Made by a program: the position numbers and the translations under genes. The notes under the pieces are model-generated. The model was not told where the DNA came from. It saw only the letters and a program-made list of their open reading frames with translations, and did not search any database. 64,000 nucleotides of DNA from Kuschelorhynchus macadamiae. Taxonomy: Eukaryota > Arthropoda > Insecta > Coleoptera > Curculionidae. The stretch lies in contig JAUTXW010000108.1 in assembly GCA_030620095.1 (NCBI GenBank), positions 1,550,001 to 1,614,000 of the forward strand. Reading direction: 5' to 3'. Positions 1 to 12,610 of the stretch are shown here, in pieces (position 1 is the stretch's first letter; each line of letters opens with the position of its first letter).

Positions 1-841
1 TCTATGCCATAGAGTATGGTACCCGGATGGGAACCTTTCGATTTTTTTTCTAATCGGTATAGAGATATTAGTTTTACGTATCATTAACCACGTTCTAATG
101 GTATTCGAAGTCTTGGCGAAATTATTTGTTGACACGTATAGAAATGCAAAATGTTCCTTATATTTTAGATTTTATGTAAAGCACTTAATTTTACATCCCG
201 AAGGGTCATGATAAAAAAACAGCAAGAGTTTTTTAATGGCTTACATGTCAAGAAGATGTTGTATTAAGGGTGTGCATGAGTCAGCACGTACTCGCAAGGT
301 CAAGGAGTGGGAGATTTGGCGGCGGCGCGCTTGGAAGTATGTCCTAATGTCTAAAAGTTATTAGGTTTGTTTCCTAATTGAGCGTTGATGTCTCCCAATT
401 TTCTTTTTTCTAAACTTACAACAGCATAATAAATTTTTTCACAAATCAATACAGGGGGTTAAGGCCCTAATGGCAAAGTCAATATCTCGATCGACAGATG
501 ATGATTTTTGACATTGACAGGTGACGTTATGGCGTAACGTCCCTGTGAACTTACTGACTACTATACCTTTAGAAATTAAAAGGGGCTCCAAATAATTGAC
601 TGTGACTCAATTAGGAAGAAATCTATATTGATATTTAAATGCTGATAAAATAAAGGGCTGTCAAATTTTAATGATTTCCTTATTTGTTTTTTTTAAGAAT
701 TGTTTTATAAAATAATTTTAAAATGTGAGATTTAATTTACATTTTACAATTTCATGAATTTTTTCTTTACCACACTGCCGCAAGAAAAATGTTAGAAAAA
801 TATAAAAGCTTTCGCAAAGGCTCCTTTCTGCTACCTTATGA
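1..841. other. AT-rich intergenic stretch, no gene seen
   Basis: No open frame longer than about 60 codons looks protein-like on either strand, and I recognise no repeat end. A short GC-rich patch lies near 315-335 (GGCGGCGGCGCGC). The stretch ends where the CAGTGGCG terminus of the following hAT element begins. Confidence 0.4.
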
Positions 842-1264
842 CAGTGGCGACTATTCGGAGAAAGTAGGGGAAGTGCCTCTTCCCCAATAAAAACCTGGAA
901 AATATTTTTTAACAGTGCTTCCCTAAAAAAAGTTACAAAACAACTTCTAAAATGTAATTTTTGAAATAGGAAACCATTAATTTAGTTTAAATTAAAAATG
1001 CTAAAATATTATCTTAATTAACAAGCCCATAATAAATGCGGCCTTGACTCTGACCGAGCCACAATAGAAATTGAATAGAACCTATGCGGGCCGCTAGCTT
1101 CTCTGCAGCCAACTCCTGTATGCTTGATTTCCTGTGAATCGAGCCAGAAGTTATTGAACTTTCCACCGGCTGTTTGCAATTTTTGCATTTCAGTGGCGTG
1201 CTTTAGGTGGGGGCGGAAGCTATCGTTGGAGTAGGTCCTTTGTTTCTTTGTAATATCGTTGAAA

Positions 1265-2905
1265 ATGTTGGAGAATTTGGTAAGAAAAGTGTGTGAGAAT
1301 GTGTGGTGTGTGTCTTAATAATAAAAGGATTTTCAACATTAAACTTCAACTTCAAATAATTTCCAAAGGAAGGGCAAAACCGCCTATGAAAAATTTAACA
1401 ACAAAAATGAAAAACTGTATTAGACATTTTTATCTGGAAAACCAATACAAACAATTTAAATGTCTAACAGAGTGTGAAAATATAAGTAAATTATTTTGTT
1501 GGCCATCTTTACTTTTTGAAAATGAAAAAGGTCTCTGGAATAAAATTGGTTTTTCCGATTTAAACAATTTCTATAAAAAGACACATTATGTCCAAAGCGC
1601 ATTTCCAGGCCGTCATAAAAGAAAAAGTCTTCGGCAAAACCAGAATTGAACACACCCTTAATAAAGAGTTGGAAATTAGTCATCGCCAACACAATGAACT
1701 AGTCAATAAAAATAGGCAAATATTAAGAAGACGTATCGATGTTGTTTGTTTTCTCGGACAGCACTAATTGGGATTTAGAGGTCATGTCGAAACAACGGTT
1801 TTTTCAAATAAAGGAAATTTTCAAGATTTACTTAGTTTAATTGCTAAATATGATGATTGCTCAAAAAATCATTTAGAGCAGTCTAGCCTTTTCCCGGAAC
1901 GTCAAATCGAATCCAGAATGATTTAATTTCCGCTGTTGCAGTAATTTTAGCCAATTATCTATAGTAATACGTTACGTTAAAACAGACGGAAGTATTCAAG
2001 AGCGATTTTTAGGTTTTAAGAATGTTTCCGAAAATCGTACAGATTAGTTGCTCAAAGCTATGATGGAGCTGCAGTGATGGCAGGACAATTAGCGGGTCTG
2101 CAAGCTAAAGTTCAGGAAACTTTCCCCCAAGTGCTGTGTTTGTTCATTGTTTTGCTCATAAATTAAATTTAGTTTTATCCCAGTTTACCAATCACATTAA
2201 AAAGTGTAAAGTATTTTTCGTTACTTTAAGTTGCATGGCTGGTTACACGTACGTACACAAGCTTTGGACTCCATTGTCCACAAACGATTGCCCAAAGTAG
2301 CTCCTACTAGGTGGAACTATAATGGAAGACTTGTGTTAACAGTATCTGAAAATCGTGAATCACTGATTGAACTATTTGAGAATATAATAGAAAATAATGA
2401 AACGTGGAAGTCAGAAGAATAAATAGTTCGAGGGGTTTTTGAACTGTTTGAAACGAGATTTTAATTTTAATTATTTGTTGAACATATTTTCAGAAATATT
2501 TCGATTCTCCGACAATGTTTTTAATATATTACAAACTAAAACAAATGATATTGCTTTTTGCCTAAAAAAATGGATGGTTTTAAGTCCATGTTAAGCCAAA
2601 AGAAAGATGACTTTGACCTATTTTGGGAGAAAACGATGACGTTAAATGTAGAGCCACAAGCCAAGCGTCTTCGAACAGACAAGGTCGGAGATGTTCAAAC
2701 ACCATACAGACGCCTCTTTTATGAGATAATGGATCAAATTCAGCAACAAATAAACTATAGATCTAACGGTTTAAATGATTTTAAATTCCTCGAGCTCTGC
2801 AATTTTGATGCATTTAAAGGAAAAACTTTTCCAGAAGATGCGTTTAAATCTCTTCTTCTTCATTATGGCCAGTTCTTGTGTGAATTAGTATTGACAATAC
2901 CATGA
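1265..2905 (+). pseudogene. hAT transposase pseudogene (DUF4371/ZMYM1-like), left copy
   Basis: Decayed transposase that would have catalysed cut-and-paste transposition in the nucleus. The start MLENLVRK at 1265 matches the better preserved copy on the minus strand. A frame change near 1310 leads into a TTF/BED-like N-terminal region (KNCIRHFYLENQ, FCWPSLLFENEKG). The central RNase H-like part is broken by stops and deletions between about 1650 and 2230. The frames 2231-2422 (IVHKRLPKVAPTRWNYNGR) and 2558-2905 carry the later part, including the beginning of the C-terminal dimerisation domain (CELVLTIP), where it is cut off by the inverted copy. Family assignment rests on similarity to DUF4371-type hAT proteins common in insects. 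It is clearly non-functional. Confidence 0.75.
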
Positions 2906-2913
2906 ACTTAAAG

Positions 2914-4363
2914 TCATCCACTTTTTTTAGGCAAAAAAGCAGTATCATTTGTTTTAGTTTGTAATATATTAAAAACATTGTCCGAGAATGGAAATATTTC
3001 TGAAAATATGTTCAACAAATAATTAAAATTAAAATCTCGTTTCAAACAGTAGAAAAACCACTTCGAACTATTTATTGCTTCTGAGTCCCACGTTTCATTA
3101 TTTTCTATTATATTCTCAAATAGTTCAATCAGTGATTTACGATTTTCAGATACTGTTAACACAAGTCTTCCATTATAGTTCCACCTGGTAGGAGCTACTT
3201 TCGGCCATCGTTTGTGGACAATGGAGTCCAAAGCTTCTGTACATTTTGTTGACTTGGAAAAAGAAAACAGTTATGTCACGTAAAGTAACGAAAAATACCT
3301 TACACTCTTTAATGTAATTGATGGACTGGGATAAAACTAAATTTAATTTATGAGCAAAACAATGGACAAACACAGCTCTTAGGAAATTTTCTCGAACTTT
3401 AGCTTGCAGACCCCCTAATTGTCCTGCCAACACTGGAGCTCCATCACAGCTTTGAGCAGCTAATTTTTTCTCTCCATTAATTTCTTTAGTAACGTTATAA
3501 ACTACGGTATATAATGCATCTGCTGTACAATTTTCGGACACATTCTTAAAACCTAAAAATCGCTCTTGAATACTTCTGTCTGTTTTAACGTAGCGTATTG
3601 CTATAGATAATTGGCTAAAATTAGTGATATCAGTTGTTTCGTCCAGAACAATAGCAATGAACCGCACCTCGCCAATCTCCTGCTTAATTCTTTTTAGAAT
3701 AATGGTTGCAACAGCGGAAATGAAATCATTCTGGATTCGATTCGACGTTCCGCGAAAAACGCTAGACTGTTCTAAATGATTTTTTAAGCAATCATTATAT
3801 TTAGCCATTAAACTAAGTAAATATTGAAAATTTCCTCTATTTGAAGAAACCCTTGTTCCGTCATAATCTCTAAATCCCAATTCGTGCTGTCCGAGAAAAC
3901 AAACAACATCGATAAGTCTTCTTAATATTTGCCTATTTATATCGACTAGTTCATTGTGTTGGCGGTGACTAATTTCCAACTGTTTATTAAGTGCGTGTTC
4001 AATTCTGGTTTTGCCGAAGACTTTTTCTTTTATGACGGCCTGCAAATGCGCTTTGGACATAATGTGTCTTTTAAGAGCTTTATATAAATTGTTTAAATCG
4101 GAAAAACCAGTTTTATTCCAGAGACCCTTTTCATTTTCAAAAAGTAAACATGGCCAACAAAATAATTTACTTATATTTTCCGGATAAAAATGTCTAATAC
4201 AATTTTTCATTTTTGTGGTTAAATATTTCATAGGCGGTTTTGCACTTTCTTTGAAAATTATTTGAAGCTTATCGGCGAAGTTTAATGTTGAAAATCCCTT
4301 TATTATTAAGACACACCACACATTCACACACACTCTTCTTACTAAATTCTCCAACATTTTCAA
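2914..4363 (-). pseudogene. hAT transposase pseudogene (DUF4371/ZMYM1-like), right copy
   Basis: The better preserved half of the inverted pair. An uninterrupted frame of 396 codons (4363 down to 3173) starts MLENLVRR two codons after the first Met. It carries the TTF-like region (FYPENISKLFCWPCLLFE) and then the DUF4371/RNase H-like core with AIVLDETTDITNFSQLSIA (first catalytic Asp region) and SCDGAPVLAGQLGG. One frameshift near 3230 moves the reading into the 3231-2914 frame (IVHKRWPKVAPTRWN onward), which ends in FLPKKSG at the junction. The C-terminal hAT dimerisation domain is absent, so the protein could not work as a normal transposase. Within this class, the DETTD and DGA motifs are the strongest evidence. 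A domesticated gene is unlikely given the frameshift. Confidence 0.78.
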
Positions 4364-4824
4364 CGTTATTATCGACAGCCGAAGTTTTGCATATCCACGT
4401 CCGTATTATTGTCTTCCATATCGCACCATGCAAGATGCGACATACATATCACACAACACACGGATAGCCGTTCAAACAAAGAACCTACTCCAACGATAGC
4501 TTCCGCCCCCACTTAAAGCACGCGACTGAAATGCAAAAATTGCAAGCAGCCGGTTTGAAGTTCAATAACCTCTGGCTCGATTCACAGGAAACCAAGCATA
4601 CAGGACTTGGCTGCAGAGAAGCTAGCGGCCCGCATAGGTTCTATTCGATATCTATTGTGGCTCGGTCGGAGTTAAGGCTTTAATTATGGGCTTGATAATT
4701 AAGATAATATTTTAGCATTTTTAATATAAACTAAATTAATGATTTCCTATTTCAAAAATTAGATTTTAGAAGATGTTTTGTATTTTTTTTGGGGAAGCAC
4801 TGCTTCCCTTGCTTCCATGGACTG

Positions 4825-7189
4825 CACTCCCCTGGAACCAGGCTTAAACACATTTCTCCATATGGCTAATGGCTTACATCATATTGTTAGAATCAATATT
4901 CATTTTAATAATCACAAAAACTAATAAAATAATACACTGAAACAACAAACCTCATAAGAAACCCGCGTAGGCAAAAAGTAAATAAAACTATTTTAGCAGC
5001 AATATGGCCGAACCAATCAAAAATTGGTTACCCTATTGCCGCCACTGTCCTACAGCCATTAAACTACATTATATTCGGTCCGAATTTGTCAATCTCAATT
5101 ACTTGTCTATGTGTTGTGTTATCGTGTACGTAACAAGTTATAGTGGTAATTAAATCACGTCCCATAACAAAAAAAAAGTAGCTTTCATCATTTATCCACA
5201 TTTTATAGAAAATAAAAAATATAAACAAAACAACATAAAGCGGTATTTTAAGGAAACAAAAAATAAAAATGAAAGAAAGGGTTATGGTCATGATGGACGG
5301 CAGAATTGTGGTAGTGACACAAGCATATACGTAAAAATAACAATACTCCCGGTCACCCATTTACACAATGAGTTCAACTGGAGGCAAAGAAAGCGAAACA
5401 GGGATATCCTAACCGCATAAGTCTATCCTCAGGTGGACCATTGTCCAACTGCGCGTGCGCTAAATGCCGTGTCAATCAATGGCCATATTGCCATTACAAA
5501 GTGTACGTAATAAGACTGCCTTATTTTGTTTTGGATTTTTAGAGTGTTTTCGATTTTTGTGTGTGTTTGTTTTAAAAAATATTATGTACCCATTTTAAAT
5601 GTCATGGGTTATCTATACTCTAAAACAATCAAACATATGGATAAAGTCAAAGCAATTGTTAGTAGCAGTATTATTCGTCGTTATTACTTTAGGAATATGT
5701 AGTTTCTAAACTATCAATGAATAAAAGCCCTTCTTATTTATTTGTTCATCTTTCTATGTAAACTTTACATTTTAAATTAAGTAAGCAAACAATCATAAAT
5801 AACTGGTAAAAATAATAATAATAGTACCTATCTGACAACATCTAATATGCAACAAATTCGCAGATACATAAAAAAAAACAAGCATTTAGAGTACTAAGAT
5901 TTTTTAAAGAACTACTTAGGGCATCTTTAAATCACCCGCAAATGTCAGTGGACTTGGAAATAGGCCAGTATTCGAGTTTTATCAGCCCCCCCTCCCTATT
6001 CCATATATTTTATCGGTTTTCTGCTTGAATGTAAATTAAAAAGTTAACGTTCTCGATGAAATTTTTTAGCACACATCAATATCAAAAACATCTCATGCAG
6101 TAGAGCTATGTAAAAGTTGTTTAAATAATAGGTATTAGTTAAGACAAAATTGCTTGATCAAGTACTTGGTTATCAATTATCACAAACAGTTACTTACAAC
6201 TGTATTAACCGTGGTATTAACATAATGTGTGTTTATTTCTATTTTCTCTACAGAAACAACTACTTTGAGGGCTAATGCTCCTACCGGTATTAAATCACAC
6301 TGTTCAAAAGTCATTTAGTTTTAAATTTGATATTATTTTATCAATATTAAAAACAACTGTTCTTGTTTTTCAGCAAAACAACTAAAGCCGTTTCATATAA
6401 AAACCGTTGCTGCTTTTTAGCATATTATTTTTGAACTATGCGAGGACCCTAAAGTTGCCTAAAGCCCGTGTTCATTGAACACCCTCTAGTTACGCCACTG
6501 CCAAATGCCAAGAATCTGATGTTTTTAATAGATCGGAGCAAATCGCTTGTAAATAAAGTAAATAATATAGGGCCATGCTCACATGATTATTGCTAAATGC
6601 ATTATAAATTCATCCTCGCATTCAAATTTTACCCATGTGGCGCGCAAACTTATGTCGAACCATCTCTAAAAATCAACCAATCAGAAATGTTTCTGTTAAA
6701 GCATGCGCGGAAACTGTATTGTCAGCTTCGAAACAAACTTACTGCACTTTGATATTCCTATATCTCTTATCTTTGCTTCACGAATTCAAAGTTACCTTCA
6801 GTATTGTTATTTTTACGTATATGGACACAAGTACCGCAACTCTCCGCATGCTATGACGCTACGCGCACAACGCATTAATTTTTAAAGAACCGGCGGAATG
6901 TGACATGTGAATGAACACACATTTTGGTGCCTGCGATTTTTTAACTGTTCCTGGGTAATTTTTGGATGCAGAATGTAAAAAAGTTTTGTTTATCAGATCT
7001 AGTTAAAAAAAGAAATTGTGTATATATTTTACGTTATAACTGTTATAATATATAATATTACTATTGCCAGTTAAAGAAACAAAGACAAATGGATTTAGGT
7101 ATTTATTGCAAAAACTTAATTTACATAATTACATTAGTCACTAATCACATAAAAATTTTCTTTTATACAACTTTTTAGAATGGAGTTTA
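4825..7189. other. Intergenic; no gene recognised
   Basis: The short frames at 5064-5360, 6635-6856 and 6703-6885 have no recognisable domain and low-complexity composition, so I do not call them. The sequence CGCCACTG near 5040-5047 and again near 6491-6498 (followed inward on the minus strand by TAACTAGAGGGTGTTC) looks like hAT-type termini (CAGTGGCG). I could not pair either with an opposite end or a target duplication. Confidence 0.35.
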
Positions 7190-8828
7190 CTAGGGCAGTC
7201 TCGCTGAAGGCTCCAGCAGTAGTCCGCCATCATGTGGTTGATAACACCGTCCTTGATAACGATCTTCCATAATTTTAATATCCTGATGGAATATTTCTCC
7301 CTGTTCTTCACTACAATCACCTAAGTTTACTGGAAAACGATCTAGGTGGCTGTGGAGGTAGTTAACTTTTATACTCAAGTTACAGCCGAGAATATTAAAG
7401 TTTGAAAGCATAGTTTCCACTAATTCTACGTAATTCTCTGCTTTATGATTACCAAGATAATTTTGTACCACTTGAACAAATGAACATCCAGCGTTAGATT
7501 CAGTCTCGTTCATTGATGTGGTGAATTGTGGATTTTTAAAAAGTTGCCTTATTTTTGAGGACCATCAAATATACCAAATAAACCAATATACCAGCTTTTA
7601 GTTTTTCCGTGCTAATGCCAGGAAATTTACGTGACAAATACCCAAAACAATTTCCATCTCGATTTAAAGCCTTCACAAATTGCTTCATTAGGCCTAGCTT
7701 GATATGCAAGGGCGGAAGTAAGATTTTTTCTCTTGAAACCAAAGGTTCGTTGATCACGTTTTGTTTTCCTTGAATCATGACATCTCTTGTTAACCCAGTG
7801 CTCATTTTTAGCTCTGCTGTCCCAAAGGCACAAAAAACAAGGATATTTTGTATAACCACTCTGCTGTTCAAGGAGGAAGTTAACCATTTTTAAATCAACA
7901 CAAATTGTCCACTGATGTTCTTCGTATTTAATTTTTCTCAAAACTAATGCAATTGTTTCATATTCTTCTTCATGGTAGTAGAACGGCCAATAGGAATTGA
8001 GCCATATTTGTAACCGTTATGTAAAAGAACACATTTTAAACTACGTTTTGAACTGTCAATAAAAAGGCGCCAATCATCTGGAGTGTATTCAGGCAAACGC
8101 ATTTTTTCTAAGAGCCCTTTTATATTGTTACAGAATACCAAGTCATTTTCCTGAGCGAAAAAAGGCAGCAGATCCTTATCTCTTTTACGATAAAATGTAA
8201 TATTAGTACCTGGATAAAGTAGGTTTTTTTTTTCTTTTAATCTGGATGCAAGTAATTCAGCGGATTCCTTTGAGAGATTGAGGTGATTGAAACACTGCGG
8301 AGTTGCTAAATCTGCTTCAAATTCGCTGTCGTTTTCTGATTGAATTCTTTGAACTTCGTCAGACGTTGATGTTTCTGTATCATCTTCTATCAGTTCGGGT
8401 AGATTACTGAATGATGGGACGCCTGTAGCGCATTCTTCCGAATGCGCTACAGGCCTTCTTGCAGAATCTAGATCAGGATATGTCCATTTGTGTCTATTGT
8501 TTTTATTTATGCCTTTAATATTAACGAGACAAAAATAGCAGTCGTCATGATGGTTTCGCGATTCTCTCCAAACCATTGGTACACCAAACTTTAGGCACTT
8601 CCTCTTTCTAGTTGTCCACTGTCGCAAATGTTCAAGACATGTTTTACATATGAAATGTGGGGCTCAAGATTTATCTTGATCTCCTAAATAAACGCCAAAA
8701 TAGGCAAGATAAGCTCTTTTCACAAAGTCAGAAATCGGTTTTCTGCTCTCTTTCAAAGTGTATTCACCACAAACATAACAAAAAACATCGGGATGATTTA
8801 CACAGGTACGTCTGCTTGTGGATGCCAT
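7190..8828 (-). pseudogene. Decayed transposase-like gene of an unclassified insect family, copy 1
   Basis: Reads right to left from MASTSRR at 8828. The order is a Cys-pair knuckle (FCYVCGEY), the segment FVKRAYLAYFGVYLGDQDKS, a second Cys pair (CKTC), KRKCLKFGVPMVWRES, and DDCYFCL. After a variable acidic linker come RLFIDSSKRSLKCVLLHNG, DLKMVNFLLEQQSGYTKYP, a C-x2-C segment (PCFLCLWDSRA), LLPPLHIKLGLMKQFVKAL and finally GEIFHQDIKIMEDRYQGR. One nonsense codon (TGA near 8662, where the sister copy has Trp) and at least three frame changes (near 7980, 7850 and 7530) break it. I know this as a protein type repeated in many arthropod genomes, consistent with a mobile element. I infer an RNase H-fold transposase from the D...C-x2-C...H pattern but cannot name the superfamily. 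Confidence 0.6.
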
Positions 8829-9191
8829 TGTTTCAGTTTAGTGTCTTGATACTACTAAACGACCAAAATTTACACAAAATGATAGCACAACTTTACTTGG
8901 GAAAACTCAGTAATATACTAAATCGAGTACAGCCTTGCAGGTATAGAAGTTATAGTATAGAATTTTTTTTTGTTGTTACACAAATCAGAATAGCATAATC
9001 TAATAGAATGGACCTATCCAAATACGAAAATGACAAATAAAAACGATACTTAATATTTATAGAAAAAATGATTTCAGAAAATTCTTAACCCTGTTTATTG
9101 ACTATGTTTACAGTTTTCGCCTATTAAACATACCTTACATTTAAGAGAAAAGCAAACGAGAAAAATATTAACTTAAAACACTAATTAAACT

Positions 9192-10679
9192 TCATTTTTT
9201 CCGTTTATGCGGTGTCCTATCTTCTCTCTTCAAAAACCAACAGCTGTCACCCGTCATGGCTGGATCCCATCGTCCTTGGTACCGAATTTCCATTGTTCTG
9301 ATATCTTGGTGAAACCTTTCACCCTGCTTCTCACTAACAGCTCCTAAATTTTTAGGAAAAAATGACAGCTGGGAATGGAGGAAGTGAATTTTTAATGACA
9401 TTCTGACACCAAGCCCTTTATAGGCATCTAAGAGTTCATTAACTAATTTTTCATAATTTTCATCCATATTGTTGCCTAAAAATCCTGTTACTACATTAAC
9501 AAATGAATTCCATACTCTGAGTTCCTGCCTGGTAAGCTTTTCCGTAAAATTGACATCGTACAACAATTTTCTGATTTGTAGCCCAATAAAAATGCCTTCT
9601 TTTAATTTGGCATCACTTAACTGTGGAAAGACTTGTCTTAGGTATTTAAATCCATCACCATCTTTATTCAAAGCCTTCACAAAGTTTTTCATCAGCCCAA
9701 GTTTAATGTGAAGAGGAGGCAAAAGGACATTTTTGGGATCAAAAAGAGGTATAAATTTAACATTTTGAGATCCCGGTTGAAATTCGCTTCTTTCTGGTCA
9801 AATTTTTGTTACATAATGTTGATTTATTGCACGACTGTCCTATAAACAACGAAAACAGTAATTTTTTTGTAAATCCCCCCTGAAGTCGCACTAAACAGCA
9901 GCTATATTTAGATGAGTCTATGAATAAGCGGCACTCACGGGGAGAATGTTCAATATCAAGTTCCTGCATTAAACTGTCTATATCAGTACACGCACACAAC
10001 GAATTTTCCATACTGTAGAATTCAGAAAACATAGCATTTCTTTTTCTGAAATTCGTAATTTTTGTTTCTTTGGCCAATAGGTTCCAATCCTTAAGACGGG
10101 AACCCAGAAGTTCTGACTGTTGCTTGGATAACCCCAAATCACGTACTAAATCATTTAATTCACTTTGAACAATCAAATGTGGCTCGCCAGAACTGAGACC
10201 TGTGGTAAAAGTGGGATCGGTGCACTGTTCTGCTGAGCTGCCTGATGATGCTTTATCTCCATTATCTCCCAAATCATTAGCTTGCCATTTTAAAGGCGCA
10301 ATCGGCACTGTCAAATGGAACAGGTCGTATGGCAGATTGCATTGCTTTTCCTTTTTGGAATAACCTTCAGTCTTTATCAGGCAAAAATAACAATCGTCAG
10401 AATGATTGGTGGGTTCTTGCCATACCATTGGAACTGCAAAAGACATACTTTTTCTCTTTCCCTTCATCCATTGCACCAATGATACACTACAACTGACATA
10501 GCACAAATGGGGAGCCCACCGCTTATCTTCACACCCAATTAGCACACCAAAATACTGAAAGTAAGCTTTTTTACATTTTCGGAAAATGGCCTGGCTTGTG
10601 ATTTCACCAGAAATTTCCCACAAACATAACAAAATTTGTCAGGAGAAATTTTGCAACTTCGGCGCGTTTGAGTCGACAT
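9192..10679 (-). pseudogene. Decayed transposase-like gene of the same unclassified family, copy 2
   Basis: Second member, same strand, about 360 bp from copy 1 and clearly diverged from it in protein sequence, so not a recent duplicate. I chose Met at 10679 (MSTQTRRSCK) because it aligns with copy 1. Visible parts are KFCYVCGKF, DKRWAPHLCYVSC, KRKSMSFAVPMVWQEP, DDCYFCL, then RLFIDSSKYSCCLVRLQGG, LLPPLHIKLGLMKNFVKAL, RVWNSFVNVVTGFLGNN, and a C-terminus with FHQDIRTMEIRYQGRW and KREDRTPHKRKK. The segment matching QQSGYTKYPCFLCLWDSR of copy 1 is missing (internal deletion near 9750-9850). A frame change near 10550 separates the N-terminal knuckle from the rest. Not functional as it stands. Confidence 0.6.
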
Positions 10680-11880
10680 TCTCGTCTTCACATACACTTG
10701 CTTATCGATACACAGAGAACCACGCAATTCGAAACTCAACAGAAGAGTGATGTTTAACGTTTATTTTATGTCTAATGTAGTAAACAACCCAGTCTAGGTA
10801 ATTTTTCCGTTGTGAAATGGACCCATTTTAGCCGCCCCACAATAAAATTGTTTACCTGCCAATATAAAAGGTTCTAATTAGGCTATTAAAAAATGGTACG
10901 TATTAGGACTTTTCGAATATTTTTTTTATTATTGGGAGGGTATTTTCATTGAGAAAATAATGAACTGGCTTGTATTAGAAAAATCTTGTCGGCCAGTGTA
11001 ACTAGTATTTACACCAAAGTCCAAAATTAAATTTTTGAGGTTTATATTGGCCGATATATTTGACCAAAATGTATTGGAAATTAACGAATTTTAATAGAGC
11101 CTCATTTTTACGTCTATCATCAGCATATTCACCAGAAAAATTTAATTTTAGGTCTTTAGCATAGCTAGAAAACCAAGTGAAACGCATGTATCCTACCTCA
11201 ACACTACCACTATCTACGGAATAGTCAAAGTCACAGTTATATGTTATTCACGAAATAGTTACCCTAAAATTGTTCCCCATTTTGGTAAAGACTACGTGGT
11301 CTCAGCTTAAACAGAACGTGGCGACACCAAGTTGCGGTTACTTCATCCCAAATACTTGTGGTAACAATGAGTGCTAATTGGGCTTGTTTTCTTTAGAACA
11401 TCAAATCTGCATTTAATAAATAAATATCAATCTCTTACTATATTCCTTACACAACGAGATGGATCCAGGTAGCTTTGTTGCACTCATTCAGTCAAAACCA
11501 TTTTCATATAAAATTTACTATACCTGCTTGCTGGTTTCTAAATAGCTCTATTAAATGAAGGTATTTCTCTAATGTATATTATTCATTCCATATTTGTTGT
11601 ATCAAAACCAACAAACTATGACTGTGAACTTACAAATGTCTAAAATTCTACGAACGTTACAGCGACTTGATTTTAATAGCCGTTCTACACCAGAAAATAT
11701 CAAAATGACACTCGAAATAAATACTAACTTTATCGCTCGGCAGGGTACCAATTTAGGTACAAATTTCCACCCCTGTTTCCTTTCGAAGTTCACCTTTAAG
11801 CGTTCTAAAATCGCATACGGGGGCAATCGCAATCTTTAATTTATATAGTAATTAGTACGGAATATCGCTACGGGCGATCT
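10680..11880. other. Intergenic; no gene recognised
   Basis: Only short unrelated frames occur. The overlapping frames at 11594-11839 (plus) and 11602-11832 (minus) are mirror frames with no domain. No repeat family shared with the rest of the window was noticed. Confidence 0.35.
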
Positions 11881-12260
11881 TCAATTATTACTTTTAACAG
11901 TCGAAGGCGCATTGTCGAGTGAGCAATTGTCCTCCGGCGTTCTTTTGTTTCGCGACAGAGGGGCGACGCGTGTGACAGATGTGACGGACGCGACGCGCAT
12001 TCAACTGTTTTTGTGTAGTTTTTTGTTTCAATTAATCCTCGGCATTGTAGTTGGCGTGGTAAAAAACTCTTGTTTTGGGTACGGGGCTTTTTGTTTCCCT
12101 GTTTTTTTTTCGTATCATTTGCCGTGCGCGGCGAAAAGAAACAATTATCGGGGAGTAATCGTTCCTGGATATTTTTTGTTGGTTAAGCGGTTTCTAAATT
12201 TAAGAAGATTAATGTTTTTACAGGAGCAAGTTATTGTTGCACCTGGATAAAAAGGGATGA
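11881..12260. other. CpG-rich segment with an uncharacterised 112-codon frame
   Basis: Between about 11900 and 12080 the sequence is much richer in CpG (GACGCG, GCGACGCGCATT) than its surroundings. A plus-strand frame at 11912-12250 encodes a hydrophobic, Cys- and Phe-rich peptide with no recognised domain. It may be an untranslated leader or a promoter-proximal segment of a host gene, or chance. No splice donor or TATA element convinced me. Confidence 0.2.
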
Positions 12261-12610
12261 CGAAATAATGAAACCGTTGCGAATTCAGAACACCGTCGCG
12301 GAAAAAGTAACAGATTTATGTTAGTGCACCTTAATGCATCGTTTTAAAAGGTTAATATTACATTTCTGTAAACAAGTTGACACCGTTTATTATTTAGGCG
12401 GTAATTAAGTAGTTATTTACCTGCCCTTTTGTCTACTATTTCGAAAAAAATCCGTACACTTCCTTTACCCGGAACTTCCTTCCTTGCGAACATTACCTTT
12501 TATTATGAATAATAAAGTGCGGCCCAACATATAAACATTTAGTAACACACACCGAGGGGTAAGTCGCTCAAAAATTTTGTACACTAAAATTCTCCTTTTA
12601 CAAAAAATTG

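Larger units (their letters stand above)
842..4824. mobile_element. Inverted pair of hAT transposon copies (fold-back)
   Basis: The left half (842 to about 2902, plus) and right half (about 2910 to 4824, minus) are long inverted copies of one another. Examples are GGGCCGCTAGCTTCTCTGCA near 1088 and its reverse complement near 4612-4633, and the GGGGGCGGAAGCTATCGTTG stretch near 1210 with its partner near 4490-4510. The outer ends are CAGTGGCGAC at 842 and, read inward on the minus strand, CAGTCCATGG from 4824. CAGTG-type termini suit hAT elements. Both halves encode the N-terminal and central parts of a DUF4371/ZMYM1-like hAT transposase, and both stop short of the C-terminal dimerisation domain at the central junction. 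The right half keeps about 110 bp (about 4365-4475) missing from the left. No matching 8-bp target duplication was found, so the outer limits are approximate. Confidence 0.7.

Noticed and set aside
5030..5047. CGCCACTG considered as the true right end of the inverted hAT pair
   Set aside because: The sequence inward does not match the left end beyond the first bases, and no 8-bp duplication fits; 4824 aligns better with the left arm.
5064..5360. Hydrophobic 98-codon minus-strand frame resembling a membrane protein
   Set aside because: Hydrophobic residues follow from T-rich codons in AT-rich DNA; no supporting motif or splice signals.
6635..6885. Two overlapping plus-strand frames of 60-73 codons
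   Set aside because: No recognisable domain and each is in a different phase without neighbours.
11594..11839. Overlapping 76-81-codon frames on both strands
   Set aside because: Mirror frames with no domain, no conserved motif and no repeat partner.
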